Source: Firmicutes bacterium UBA5774 | GTDB lineage: Bacteria; Bacillota; Clostridia; Peptostreptococcales; Anaerovoracaceae | NCBI GenBank assembly: GCA_002418625.1 | Contig: DIEM01000011.1 | Location: forward strand, 1 to 36,230 | Direction: 5' to 3' | Length of the DNA stretch: 36,230 bases | In this document: positions 7,920 to 15,459 of the stretch, in pieces | How the letters are laid out: the number at the start of each line of letters is the position of its first letter | How positions within the stretch are numbered: position 1 is the stretch's first letter | Notes under the pieces: generated by a model | What the model was told of the DNA's origin: nothing | What the model saw: the letters and a program-made list of their open reading frames with translations, nothing else | The model's database searches: none | Program-made: the position numbers and the translations under genes

Positions 7920-9353
7920 TTAGCCGACATTGGTGGGGCTGTTCTTATAGGTTGCGTTGCAGGCAATGAAGTAGACGATCAGGCTGACGAACCAGGTAGC
8001 GACATTGGATGGAATGCCGTAAGGCGCACCCAGTGCGAATTGCCAGACCGCATACGCAATGATGCTTACAAGTACTGCGATGAATCCGCCGATAGCCGTC
8101 TTTTTCTTATAGAAGAAGCCAGCGACAATCGGAACAAAGAATACCGCCACCTGGAAACCACCGATGTAGTACCATGCTTTTGCAATACCCTCGCTCCATA
8201 GATAGGTGCCGAGAATGATAAAAGCTCCGACTGCTACAATCAGGAAACGAGTGAGCTTGATGGTGCCTTTATCTGTCATGTCAGGCACGAAGAAGTCTTT
8301 GACGACGTCTTTGGCAAGAATCCCGGCACTGATCAGTATATCTGCACTGGAGGTCGACATGACGGCAGCGACCAGGGCTGCAACAAATAAGCCTCGGAAT
8401 CCGACCGGAAGTACGGTGAAGACCGTTGCCCAGAAGCCCTCGGCAGGACTTGCGGCACCCGGGAACATGACCGAAGCGGCCATCCCGGTGAAGACCATGA
8501 TGGAGCTGAAGGAGATCCCGATGCCGAGCATGACCGAATAGGCAACTTTGATTTCTCCGCCGCCTTTGGCAGCGCCGAATCTTTGGTAACTTTGAGCATT
8601 GACATAAAGAGCGGCTGCGGCGATGACCCATGCCATCACGTCAAGCGCTGAGTTGTGCCCAAGAGGCGTAACGAATAAAGGATCGACTGCGGCAACGGCT
8701 TCCCAAATCGGCTGAACACCGCCAAAATGGGTCAGTACACCGATTGCCAATGCGCCGGCGGCGACCGTCATGACTGCGAACTGGATCATGTCTGTCACGG
8801 CCAGAGCCCAGAGGCCAGCCATCGCTGTGTAGAAAATTATACCAATCCCTGCTATGACAACCGTTAAATAGATCGGCAGTCCGGAGACCAAATGCAGTAC
8901 ATCACCGACGGCAAAGAGAAGGGCCGCCGAATACAGCACGGAGAAGATCGGCACTACAGCCGCGAGCAATTTTGTTTTCTTGTCATAGAAATACTGCACC
9001 AGATCAGGCAGGGTGACGACATAATCAGGAATCTTGTCCCTTGTCATCGGTCCGATCCAGAGTGCGAGCGGGAGCCTCATGATCCCGGTGGGGACGACGT
9101 AGATGAATATAACGGATATACCCATCGTCCAGCCGCATTCGGCAAGACCGACGATCGTCCAGGAATCATACCAGCCTGCCATGGCGACGCCGATCAATAC
9201 TGGAATCGTCAATTTTCTCGAGGCGACAAAAAAACTCTTAAAGCTGGTGCTGGCACGCTTGTGCATCATGAACCCCACACCCAGCACGCCAACGAAATAT
9301 ACTAATAGAATAAGCCAGTCTACGCCGGTCCAAAGCGGTTTGAAATCGATCAT
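7920..9353 (-). CDS. Sodium:solute symporter (SSS family)
   Basis: A 477-residue, highly hydrophobic transporter with about 13 predicted membrane segments, predicted to import an organic solute with sodium across the cytoplasmic membrane. Family features include the N-terminal segment with FFVASRKLTIPVLIGVAMAG, the GLWALAVTDMIQF segment (matching the family's G-G-x-x-x-V-x-x-T-D-x-x-Q region), and AAVMSTSSADILISAGILAKDV, the serine-rich part of the LeuT-fold sodium site. The substrate cannot be assigned. AAGGAGG precedes the ATG. It lies between a gene of unknown function and a small membrane protein, in a run that ends with an amidohydrolase, which points to uptake of that enzyme's substrate. 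Confidence 0.9.
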   Translation of the reverse strand: MIDFKPLWTGVDWLILLVYFVGVLGVGFMMHKRASTSFKSFFVASRKLTIPVLIGVAMAGWYDSWTIVGLAECGWTMGISVIFIYVVPTGIMRLPLALWIGPMTRDKIPDYVVTLPDLVQYFYDKKTKLLAAVVPIFSVLYSAALLFAVGDVLHLVSGLPIYLTVVIAGIGIIFYTAMAGLWALAVTDMIQFAVMTVAAGALAIGVLTHFGGVQPIWEAVAAVDPLFVTPLGHNSALDVMAWVIAAAALYVNAQSYQRFGAAKGGGEIKVAYSVMLGIGISFSSIMVFTGMAASVMFPGAASPAEGFWATVFTVLPVGFRGLFVAALVAAVMSTSSADILISAGILAKDVVKDFFVPDMTDKGTIKLTRFLIVAVGAFIILGTYLWSEGIAKAWYYIGGFQVAVFFVPIVAGFFYKKKTAIGGFIAVLVSIIAYAVWQFALGAPYGIPSNVATWFVSLIVYFIACNATYKNSPTNVG

Positions 9354-9380
9354 TGCTTAACCTCCTTAGTTATACTTGAT

Positions 9381-9977
9381 TCAGATGTTCAATCGGACCT
9401 TGAGTCCGCTGATGTTTTCATTCATAGAACCATAGATGTCCAAATAAGCGAATCTTTGCATCTGCTTGCCGTTAGCTGAAACAGTGAGCTCCCAGGCGGG
9501 CCTGTAGAATTTGCTTCGGTTTGTCAGTTCAAGTTCGCATACATGGCCAAGACCGCGGCTCAGGTATCTGAACCGGATCGTATCCTTTGTGTTTTGAAGC
9601 ACCTGGTCTTCGGTGCACTGGTCAGGCAGGATCTCGCCGTCGATGTTGGCTTTTAATAATTTTTGCAGGGGCAAGTCCTCACTGAGATCGAAATGAAATC
9701 CATGGGCCTCATTGTTGTCGAATACAATAGCGATTTCGCCGGTTTTGTCGAATCTGCCGGGGGTAGAACCGGGACGCTTGCCTTTGCCGATTCGATAGGA
9801 ATATACCAAAAGCTCATATGGGACAAAAACCTTACGCATGGAAATAAGTTCATAGGGTACAGGATTAAACAATCCGAATAATTTGTACGTCAGTGCCTTC
9901 ATCTTGCCTTCCACTGCCTGGGCATCGGTTTTGGATCTTTCAGTTATCTGAATGTATTCGATCTTATCAGGTTTCAT
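9381..9977 (-). CDS. Soluble protein of unknown function in the symporter/amidohydrolase run
   Basis: I do not recognise this 198-residue protein. It has no signal peptide or membrane segment and no catalytic motif that I can name; the second half (residues about 85-198) looks beta-rich, alternating charged and aromatic residues. It ends 27 bases before the symporter gene on the same strand, so the two are probably co-transcribed. The frame is open upstream to a TTG, but GGAG six bases before the ATG at 9977 makes that the better start. Being in line with a transporter and amidohydrolase, it may have a binding or enzymatic role in the same pathway. Confidence 0.7.
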   Translation of the reverse strand: MKPDKIEYIQITERSKTDAQAVEGKMKALTYKLFGLFNPVPYELISMRKVFVPYELLVYSYRIGKGKRPGSTPGRFDKTGEIAIVFDNNEAHGFHFDLSEDLPLQKLLKANIDGEILPDQCTEDQVLQNTKDTIRFRYLSRGLGHVCELELTNRSKFYRPAWELTVSANGKQMQRFAYLDIYGSMNENISGLKVRLNI

Positions 9978-10030
9978 CACGCACTCCATTCGTGTACCGG
10001 AGTTATATTCCGGAATCAATCGAGCCGTTT

Positions 10031-10065
10031 ATGCAATGCTGCAATTAAATTATGCCCAATTGCAT
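10031..10065. repeat. Nested dyad in the 239-bp gap before the unknown gene
   Basis: ATGCAAT (10031-10037) is repeated inverted at 10059-10065, and inside it TGCAATT (10040-10046) is inverted at 10058-10064 with an 11-base spacer. No T-run follows. It may be an operator or an mRNA hairpin in the space between the dehydrogenase-like gene and the symporter run. No -24/-12 element was found anywhere in 9978-10216. Confidence 0.4.
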
Positions 10066-10216
10066 CGCTCGTTTAAAGATAATACGAAACGTATGATGTT
10101 CATGCATGTCTAGGGAACGCCTTTCTTGAAAACGATCAAGTCTGACACCTCCTTTCATTATATCAATATCAATGACACTATGCGGGTCAAATTGACGGCA
10201 ATATTTAATCAGTTAT

Positions 10217-11437
10217 TTAGAATTCCGATACGGTCCATTTATATGGATAGCCTGTGCCGGTCATGATTCCGAGGAATCTTTCCGCGTCAAGCTGATCGGC
10301 GAATATGATTCCGGGCATGCTGCTTTCGAAGATCTGCATGGCTCCGACCGCGGCGGGAAGGGCGACATAGACCAATGAAGTACCATATATTCTCAGAAGT
10401 TCCGGGCCCGGAGCGTTCATTTTCGGGCAGTTGACTTTAAAAGTCCTTCTTTGGCCATCTTTGAAGCCGGATACCGTGATGATCATCTCAAAGAAAGCGA
10501 CTTTGTCGGCGGCTTCCAGATTTTCCGCTGTTTCGCCCATCAGGCCGCTTGTCGGCTTGGGTACCATTGCTGCCACAACGTCGATCGGTTTGACTTTGAC
10601 ATCCCCGACCTGCACATCCTTCTGGGAGCACATTCCCATGGCATAAAGCATTGCAGGCTGAGGCATGATATAATATTTGAAGTCGCATTCCTTAAGGCCG
10701 GTGAAGGTCGAAGGCATACTATAGATCTCCTCATGAGAATGGTGTGTGACGGGAAGCGTTCCGACCGGCTCCGGAAATTCACATTCCTCGATTCCGCCAA
10801 AGGGTGGATAAAGGACGAATTTACCGTCTTCCAGCGCATAAGTCGGATTGGCGCAATCTATAAGAGCCTGCTTTGGAGACCAGCCCGGATTCCATGGCTT
10901 AAGCATCCAGTCGTAGCGCCCTTCGTTCGGCAGGATATTGGCTTTGCCGATACGCATTTTAATGCTGTCGACCTGATCAAGCTTGTTTGCATAATATCGC
11001 GCGATGACATTCGTGAAGCCCGGTGCCATGCCGCATCCGAGCAGCGCAGTCAAGCCGGCTTCCTTGAATTCTTTATAAAGTGTCAGTTCTTCAATTTTTT
11101 TGCCTGAAATAAATTCATCCCAAAACGGCGCATCGAATGCCGTATTGACATAGTGGGCCTTTGCTTTCAATGCGCCGCGCATGACATAGGTTGCCATCCA
11201 GGGCATGACCATGTCGATGACGACATCGACGCCTTCAGCTGCTCTTGCGACATCATCAGGATCCGTCGCATTGACCTTTCCGATTTTGATTTTCGGACTG
11301 GAAATGTGAGCGGCCACTGCTTTGGTAACGCCTTCGTCCAGATCAGTAAGCCGAATTTCGCTCACATTATCTTGTCTTGCAAGGATAGACGCGCATGGGC
11401 CTCCCTGGCCGCCGGCACCTACAATAAGTACTTTCAT
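10217..11437 (-). CDS. Saccharopine dehydrogenase-like oxidoreductase (copy 1)
   Basis: A 406-residue NAD(P)-dependent oxidoreductase of the saccharopine dehydrogenase-like fold. The N-terminal Rossmann motif is MKVLIVGAGGQGGP, followed by DLDEGV at the end of the second strand; GCGMAPGFTNVIARYYA around residues 134-150 is the characteristic start of the second domain. Relatives oxidise or reduce amino or imino acids (lysine 6-dehydrogenase, carboxynorspermidine dehydrogenase); which reaction applies here is unknown. TTGGAGGTG precedes the ATG. A perfect sigma-54 promoter lies about 70 bases upstream, with three dyads behind it and an activator gene next. A paralogue is at 19817-20986. Confidence 0.8.
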   Translation of the reverse strand: MKVLIVGAGGQGGPCASILARQDNVSEIRLTDLDEGVTKAVAAHISSPKIKIGKVNATDPDDVARAAEGVDVVIDMVMPWMATYVMRGALKAKAHYVNTAFDAPFWDEFISGKKIEELTLYKEFKEAGLTALLGCGMAPGFTNVIARYYANKLDQVDSIKMRIGKANILPNEGRYDWMLKPWNPGWSPKQALIDCANPTYALEDGKFVLYPPFGGIEECEFPEPVGTLPVTHHSHEEIYSMPSTFTGLKECDFKYYIMPQPAMLYAMGMCSQKDVQVGDVKVKPIDVVAAMVPKPTSGLMGETAENLEAADKVAFFEMIITVSGFKDGQRRTFKVNCPKMNAPGPELLRIYGTSLVYVALPAAVGAMQIFESSMPGIIFADQLDAERFLGIMTGTGYPYKWTVSEF

Positions 11438-11503
11438 TTGTCACCTCCAAATAATATGGGTCAAGCCGATCCGATCGACTTTTGAATGATGTATTTGTAT
11501 AAC

Positions 11504-11517
11504 GCAAGTTCCGTGCC
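11504..11517 (-). promoter_or_regulatory. Sigma-54 (-24/-12) promoter of dehydrogenase-like gene 1
   Basis: Read on the minus strand the sequence is TTGGCACGGAACTTGCGTT: GG and GC are 10 bases apart, as in the consensus TGGCACG-N4-TTGC. The predicted transcription start leaves a leader of about 55 bases before the ATG at 11437. Confidence 0.9.
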
Positions 11518-11576
11518 AATGATAGAAATGCGAGGGTATGCCTTGATTGACATGGAACATTGAGCAGGCGGCGTAT

Positions 11577-11618
11577 AAAAAAGCCGAGCATCGTTTCAGT
11601 TTTGAAACGATGCTCGGC
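11577..11618 (-). terminator. Terminator of activator 1, with an embedded activator-site dyad
   Basis: A perfect 15-bp inverted repeat (GCCGAGCATCGTTTC at 11583-11597, complement at 11604-11618) with a 6-base loop, followed on the minus strand by six T (A-run 11577-11582). It fits a rho-independent terminator for the activator gene ending at 11778. The loop-proximal part is GTTTC-AGTTTT-GAAAC (11593-11608), the same motif as the dyads nearby. Confidence 0.85.
11593..11608. promoter_or_regulatory. Putative activator-binding dyad, proximal copy (locus 1)
   Basis: GTTTC-N6-GAAAC, perfect, centred about 85 bp upstream of the -24 GG of the sigma-54 promoter. It forms the top of the terminator stem, so its role as a protein site is inferred from the match to the other copies. 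Confidence 0.55.
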
Positions 11619-11738
11619 AACCCTAAGCATATTGATGATGCAATTTCAGCAAGATATATTGATCAGATGGTTCATGGAAGGGCTGCGAAACGGGCTGTTT
11701 TCGTAAATTTGAAAAGGATGGCCCGGTTTCTAACAGTA

Positions 11739-11776
11739 GTTTCCAAATGGAAACGCATATGTTTCTGTTTGGAAAC
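11739..11776. promoter_or_regulatory. Putative paired activator-binding dyads, distal (locus 1)
   Basis: Two perfect GTTTC-N6-GAAAC sites at 11739-11754 and 11761-11776, 22 bp apart start to start, on about the same face of the helix. They are centred about 230 and 252 bp upstream of the -24 element, a normal distance for sigma-54 enhancer sites. The outer site ends one base from the stop codon of activator 1. Confidence 0.75.
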
Positions 11777-11777
11777 G

Positions 11778-13493
11778 CTATACGCCTAATTTGATTCCGT
11801 ACTTTTTACATTTCTTCGAAACGGTTGATTTGCTGACCTTCAAAGCCCGCGCGGCACCGCTGACGGTCTGATGTTGCTCCAAGGCTCTCTTGATAAGATT
11901 CTTTTCAAAGTCATCCACTTGCCCGGCAAGAGAATCGGAATTGCTTATGAACTCGTGTGTCATTGGTTCGACTTGAAGCTGGCTAATGACATGCTGACTG
12001 TTGATATGATCGGTCTCTATGCTTATAACTATTCTCTCGATGACATTCTTCAATTCCCTGACGTTTCCCGGCCAATCATAATTTGAAAAAACATCCATGG
12101 CTTCTGTATCCAGAGTCTTGTTGACTTTGTACTTCTTGTTGAATTCCTTGATGAAATATGCAGCAAGCGCCCGGACATCATCCTTTCGATTGCGCAGCGG
12201 CGGTATGATGATCGGAAAGATGTTCAGCCGGTAGTACAAATCTCCCCTGAATAAACCCTCGTCTACTGCTCTTTTTAAATCGATATTTGTGGCTGCGATG
12301 ATCCTGACATCGATGGAGATGCTTTTAATGCCGCCGATCCGCATTATTTCGTTTTCCTGTATGGCGCGAAGCAGTTTTGACTGGATATGAATAGGGATCT
12401 CGGTGATTTCATCCAGGAATAATGTGCCGTGATTTGCCAGTTCGAATATGCCGATTTTTCCATCCTTATTCGCTCCGGTAAACGCACCTTTTTCATACCC
12501 GAAAAATTCAGATTCCAGAAGGCTTTCAGGTATCGAAGCACAGTTGATTTTTATGAACGGACGATCTTTTCGAAGGCTGTTATGGTATATATAATTAGCA
12601 ATGACCTCTTTGCCGGTGCCCGATTCTCCCTGGATCAGGACTGTAACATCCTGCCGCGCCGCTTTCAATGCTGAATCGATTGTCTTTTGCATTTCAGTGC
12701 TTTCATAGACAAGATCTCCGCCTGAAGTGATTTGTGTGCGGTAGTACTCCAACTCGCACTGATACGCCTGGGTCATTTGCGTTTTTTCCTGTAGTTGCTT
12801 TCTGAGGTTGATAAGGTCTGTGACTTCTCTCTCTGTTGTTACGACTTTAGTGATCTTGCCGTTTTCGAAATATGGTACGCCGGTTGTCAGCAATTCCTTG
12901 TTGCCGCCAATGGTTTGCATTCTGCTTATCGTTTTTTTTGCTTCTAAAACCTGTAGTGTGATTGATTCGTCCCAATATCCTTTTTCGACGAATTCCCGTA
13001 CATTTCGGCCAATCATGTCATCCAATATAGGTATGGATAATCCGAATTCCTTGGATGCTTTATTGATCATCAAGGTGCATCCGGTTCCGTCAGTGATATA
13101 GATCCCGTCATGAATGCAGTCGATGATGCTTTGGATCTCATCCTGCGTCCGTTTATACAGGGAGTGCTTGGGGAGCTTGGAAATCAATCTGTCCACATCA
13201 AAAATAAAGTGTATATCGCAGGCTTCACCACCAACGGCCACATTTAATTTTTTCATAAGATAATATTCGCTGCGCAGCTTGAGAGTGATCCAGTCGTCGA
13301 TCAAATCTTCCTCATAAATCAAATCACTCACATCGAAAGATTCTCCCGGGGCATGGCCTGTAAAATCATCGAAGAATTTTTTGATTATTTCATTGGCATA
13401 TCTGATAATTCCGGATTCATTGGTGATGATGACGCCCAGGTCCGACTCTCCAAAACCCGAGGCAAAGCTTGGGTAATCTATGGAATCGATCAA
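11778..13493 (-). CDS. Sigma-54-dependent PAS/AAA+/Fis activator 1
   Basis: A 571-residue enhancer-binding protein. Two PAS-like sensor segments (about 10-110 and 120-230) are followed by a short coiled linker, the AAA+ domain with Walker A GESGTGKE (289-296), the sigma-54 contact loop GAFTGA (336-341), Walker B GTLFLDE (356-362) and an arginine-finger region FRGDLYYRLN, then a Fis-type HTH at about 527-571 (VSGAARALKVSKSTVSKK). It has no receiver domain, so it probably senses a small molecule or redox state. The start is a TTG after CAGGAGGTGG; the open frame extends 11 codons further without a better site. It lies just upstream of dehydrogenase-like gene 1 and its dyads, which it probably controls. 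Confidence 0.9.
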   Translation of the reverse strand: MIDSIDYPSFASGFGESDLGVIITNESGIIRYANEIIKKFFDDFTGHAPGESFDVSDLIYEEDLIDDWITLKLRSEYYLMKKLNVAVGGEACDIHFIFDVDRLISKLPKHSLYKRTQDEIQSIIDCIHDGIYITDGTGCTLMINKASKEFGLSIPILDDMIGRNVREFVEKGYWDESITLQVLEAKKTISRMQTIGGNKELLTTGVPYFENGKITKVVTTEREVTDLINLRKQLQEKTQMTQAYQCELEYYRTQITSGGDLVYESTEMQKTIDSALKAARQDVTVLIQGESGTGKEVIANYIYHNSLRKDRPFIKINCASIPESLLESEFFGYEKGAFTGANKDGKIGIFELANHGTLFLDEITEIPIHIQSKLLRAIQENEIMRIGGIKSISIDVRIIAATNIDLKRAVDEGLFRGDLYYRLNIFPIIIPPLRNRKDDVRALAAYFIKEFNKKYKVNKTLDTEAMDVFSNYDWPGNVRELKNVIERIVISIETDHINSQHVISQLQVEPMTHEFISNSDSLAGQVDDFEKNLIKRALEQHQTVSGAARALKVSKSTVSKKCKKYGIKLGV

Positions 13494-13591
13494 AACAAAC
13501 CACCTCCTGATTGCGAGCTCTGTCATATGCGAATTATATCATATATGGACCGATACAGGAGCGCAAATGATTATGATGCAAATATTTAAAC

Positions 13592-13620
13592 TTAACTTTC
13601 GGATTTTCCTGTTATATAAT
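13592..13620 (+). promoter_or_regulatory. Sigma-A promoter of activator 2
   Basis: TTAACT (13592-13597) and a perfect TATAAT (13615-13620) are 17 bases apart, about 38 bases before the ATG at 13658. It lies in the divergent space between activators 1 and 2. No comparable pair was clear for activator 1. Confidence 0.6.
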
Positions 13621-13657
13621 CAACTCAAAGAGCGTCCGGGTGAAAAAAGGAGAGCAT

Positions 13658-15391
13658 ATGGTTAAGATAGATAGGAGCGGGTCTCTGGCTGAGATCTTTC
13701 GGGATAATAATGCCTTGATCGAGCAATGGGTACAAAACACAAAAGAGGGAATGATGATATGCGGCGGGAAAATGGATGTTCAGGCAATCAATCCGACAGC
13801 GCTCAATATAATGTGTACGGACAGCGAGGAGCCGATCCGGAATCTTTCCGAGATATTGTCCGGTGAAGAGATTGAAACACTGATGAGAAATAAGCAGCTT
13901 GTTTTCGCTGAGAAAGCGCTCCTGAACTTATATCATGCCGGTGAAAAATACTTGATACTTATTCAGGACAAGCGCGAGGAGCGGGCCTTGCTAGATCGCA
14001 TCCACAAGCATGAACAGATCAATCATGATTTGCAGGAGCATTTCGAGAAGTACGGTGACGATACGATCTATATTACTGACGGCCAAGGGAACACATTATA
14101 TGTTGGCTCCCATATCGCTGAGACTTGCGGGACTGACCGTGCGTTCTTCAATGGCAAGAATGTTGCTGAATTGGAAAAGCAAGGATTTTTCAATCCATCA
14201 GTGACTATGAAGGTGCTTGAAAGCGGCAAGCAGGAGGTCGTGATACAAAAGACCAAAATTGGCACAAGCGTGATGTCCTTTGGCTTTCCCATCTTTGACA
14301 CAAACAACGCGATAACGAAAGTCGTATCCATATCAAGGGATCTGACGGGGCAGAACGCTTACAGCTCAATGGTTGCGGAGGCCTATGAGAAGAAGGATGA
14401 ATTCCTGAATCCTGACAATCGGACGCTGGAATTCATTACACAATCCAGAAAGATCTATAACCTGATCGATATGGTCCGAATCGTTTCGATGGTCGATTCA
14501 ACGGTATTGATAAGTGGTGAAACCGGCGTTGGAAAAGATGTCATGGCACGGCTCATACATAAATTGAGCCCAAGGGCGGACAAGCCATTTGTCAAGGTCA
14601 ATTGCGGCACCATTTCAGAGAATCTTGTCGAATCGGAATTATTCGGTTACGAGCCGGGATCATTTACCGGGGCAAGCAAGGAAGGAAAAACAGGATTGAT
14701 TGAAGCGGCAGACAGAGGAACGGTTTTTCTGGATGAAATCGGCGAATTGCCGCTGTCTCAGCAAGTCAAGCTGCTGCAAGTCCTGCAGGAGAAAAAACTG
14801 GTTCGGGTCGGCGGCACAAAGCCAATCAATATCGATGTTCGCTTCATTTCCGCGACAAATAAAAAGCTGGAAGCGATGGTGGGCGAAGGGAGGTTCCGGG
14901 AGGACCTCTACTATCGCTTGAATGTTGTGCCGATTGAAATACCGCCGCTGCGCGAGCGTAAAGAAGATATTGCGCTTCTAATCCGTCACTTCCTGAAACT
15001 TTTCAATTCCAGATACGGATTTTCAAAAAGAATCGCAAAGCAAGCAATGGTTGCTTTATCGGCATACAATTGGCCGGGAAATGTCAGAGAGCTTGAGCAT
15101 GCCATGGAACGGCTCGTCGTTACAACTAAGGTCCCGGTCATTGAGCTTGACCATTTGCCGGCTAATATAATCAGCAATTACAACAAGCAGGCAGACGCGG
15201 ACAAAGCGCAGGACTGTGTGCATATCAGTGATATCGTCACACTCCAGGATGCAGTCGAACAGGTGGAACGCCAGCTGATCAAGATGGCTTTGGAAAAATG
15301 CGAGACAGCGCAGAAAGCGGCAGAAATGCTTCAGGTCAATCAATCGACGATATCAAGAAAGATACAGCGATACGGTCTTGAAAGAAAATAG
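13658..15391 (+). CDS. Sigma-54-dependent PAS/AAA+/Fis activator 2
   Basis: A 577-residue enhancer-binding protein, divergent from activator 1. The N-terminal 110 residues are a divergent PAS-like segment; a second PAS follows at about 125-232 (DTIYITDGQGNTLYVG). The AAA+ domain has Walker A GETGVGKD (287-294), sigma-54 loop GSFTGA (334-339) and Walker B GTVFLDE, and the C-terminal HTH is AQKAAEMLQVNQSTISRKIQRYGL. The Ser in GSFTGA is a tolerated variant, also present in activator 3. AAAAGGAG fits the ATG at 13658; an earlier in-frame GTG has no site. It converges on alcohol dehydrogenase 1. Its target promoter is not evident; the uncovered sigma-54 promoters at 18423, 19734 and 24032 are candidates. 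Confidence 0.9.
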   Translation: MVKIDRSGSLAEIFRDNNALIEQWVQNTKEGMMICGGKMDVQAINPTALNIMCTDSEEPIRNLSEILSGEEIETLMRNKQLVFAEKALLNLYHAGEKYLILIQDKREERALLDRIHKHEQINHDLQEHFEKYGDDTIYITDGQGNTLYVGSHIAETCGTDRAFFNGKNVAELEKQGFFNPSVTMKVLESGKQEVVIQKTKIGTSVMSFGFPIFDTNNAITKVVSISRDLTGQNAYSSMVAEAYEKKDEFLNPDNRTLEFITQSRKIYNLIDMVRIVSMVDSTVLISGETGVGKDVMARLIHKLSPRADKPFVKVNCGTISENLVESELFGYEPGSFTGASKEGKTGLIEAADRGTVFLDEIGELPLSQQVKLLQVLQEKKLVRVGGTKPINIDVRFISATNKKLEAMVGEGRFREDLYYRLNVVPIEIPPLRERKEDIALLIRHFLKLFNSRYGFSKRIAKQAMVALSAYNWPGNVRELEHAMERLVVTTKVPVIELDHLPANIISNYNKQADADKAQDCVHISDIVTLQDAVEQVERQLIKMALEKCETAQKAAEMLQVNQSTISRKIQRYGLERK

Positions 15392-15459
15392 TCCGCACAA
15401 TTTTCATGTCACTGAAGCAATCTGCCGCAATTTATGCTAGAGGATCGTACTTGTAAGTA

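Larger units (their letters stand above)
11438..11777. other. 340-bp regulatory gap of the first sigma-54 cassette
   Basis: Between the activator stop and the dehydrogenase-like start this stretch holds, in minus-strand order, a pair of GTTTC-N6-GAAAC dyads (11739-11776), a terminator whose hairpin contains a third dyad (11577-11618), the -24/-12 promoter (11504-11517), and the leader with TTGGAGGTG. I see no gene in it. Confidence 0.75.

Noticed and set aside
10113..10160. Possible tiny leader peptide on the minus strand (AAAGGAGGTG followed by TTG and nine codons)
   Set aside because: The ribosome-like site is good, but the peptide is very short, has no run of one amino acid and no attenuator hairpin with T-run follows. 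It may be a remnant or chance.
11686..11716. Further GTTTTC/GAAAA inverted repeat as a seventh activator site
   Set aside because: The spacing between the half-sites is 8 rather than 6 and the pairing is imperfect, so it was not counted with the dyads.
15392..15459. Terminator between the convergent activator 2 and alcohol dehydrogenase 1
   Set aside because: No stem with a T-run could be drawn in these 68 bases; partial repeats around GTAC are too short.
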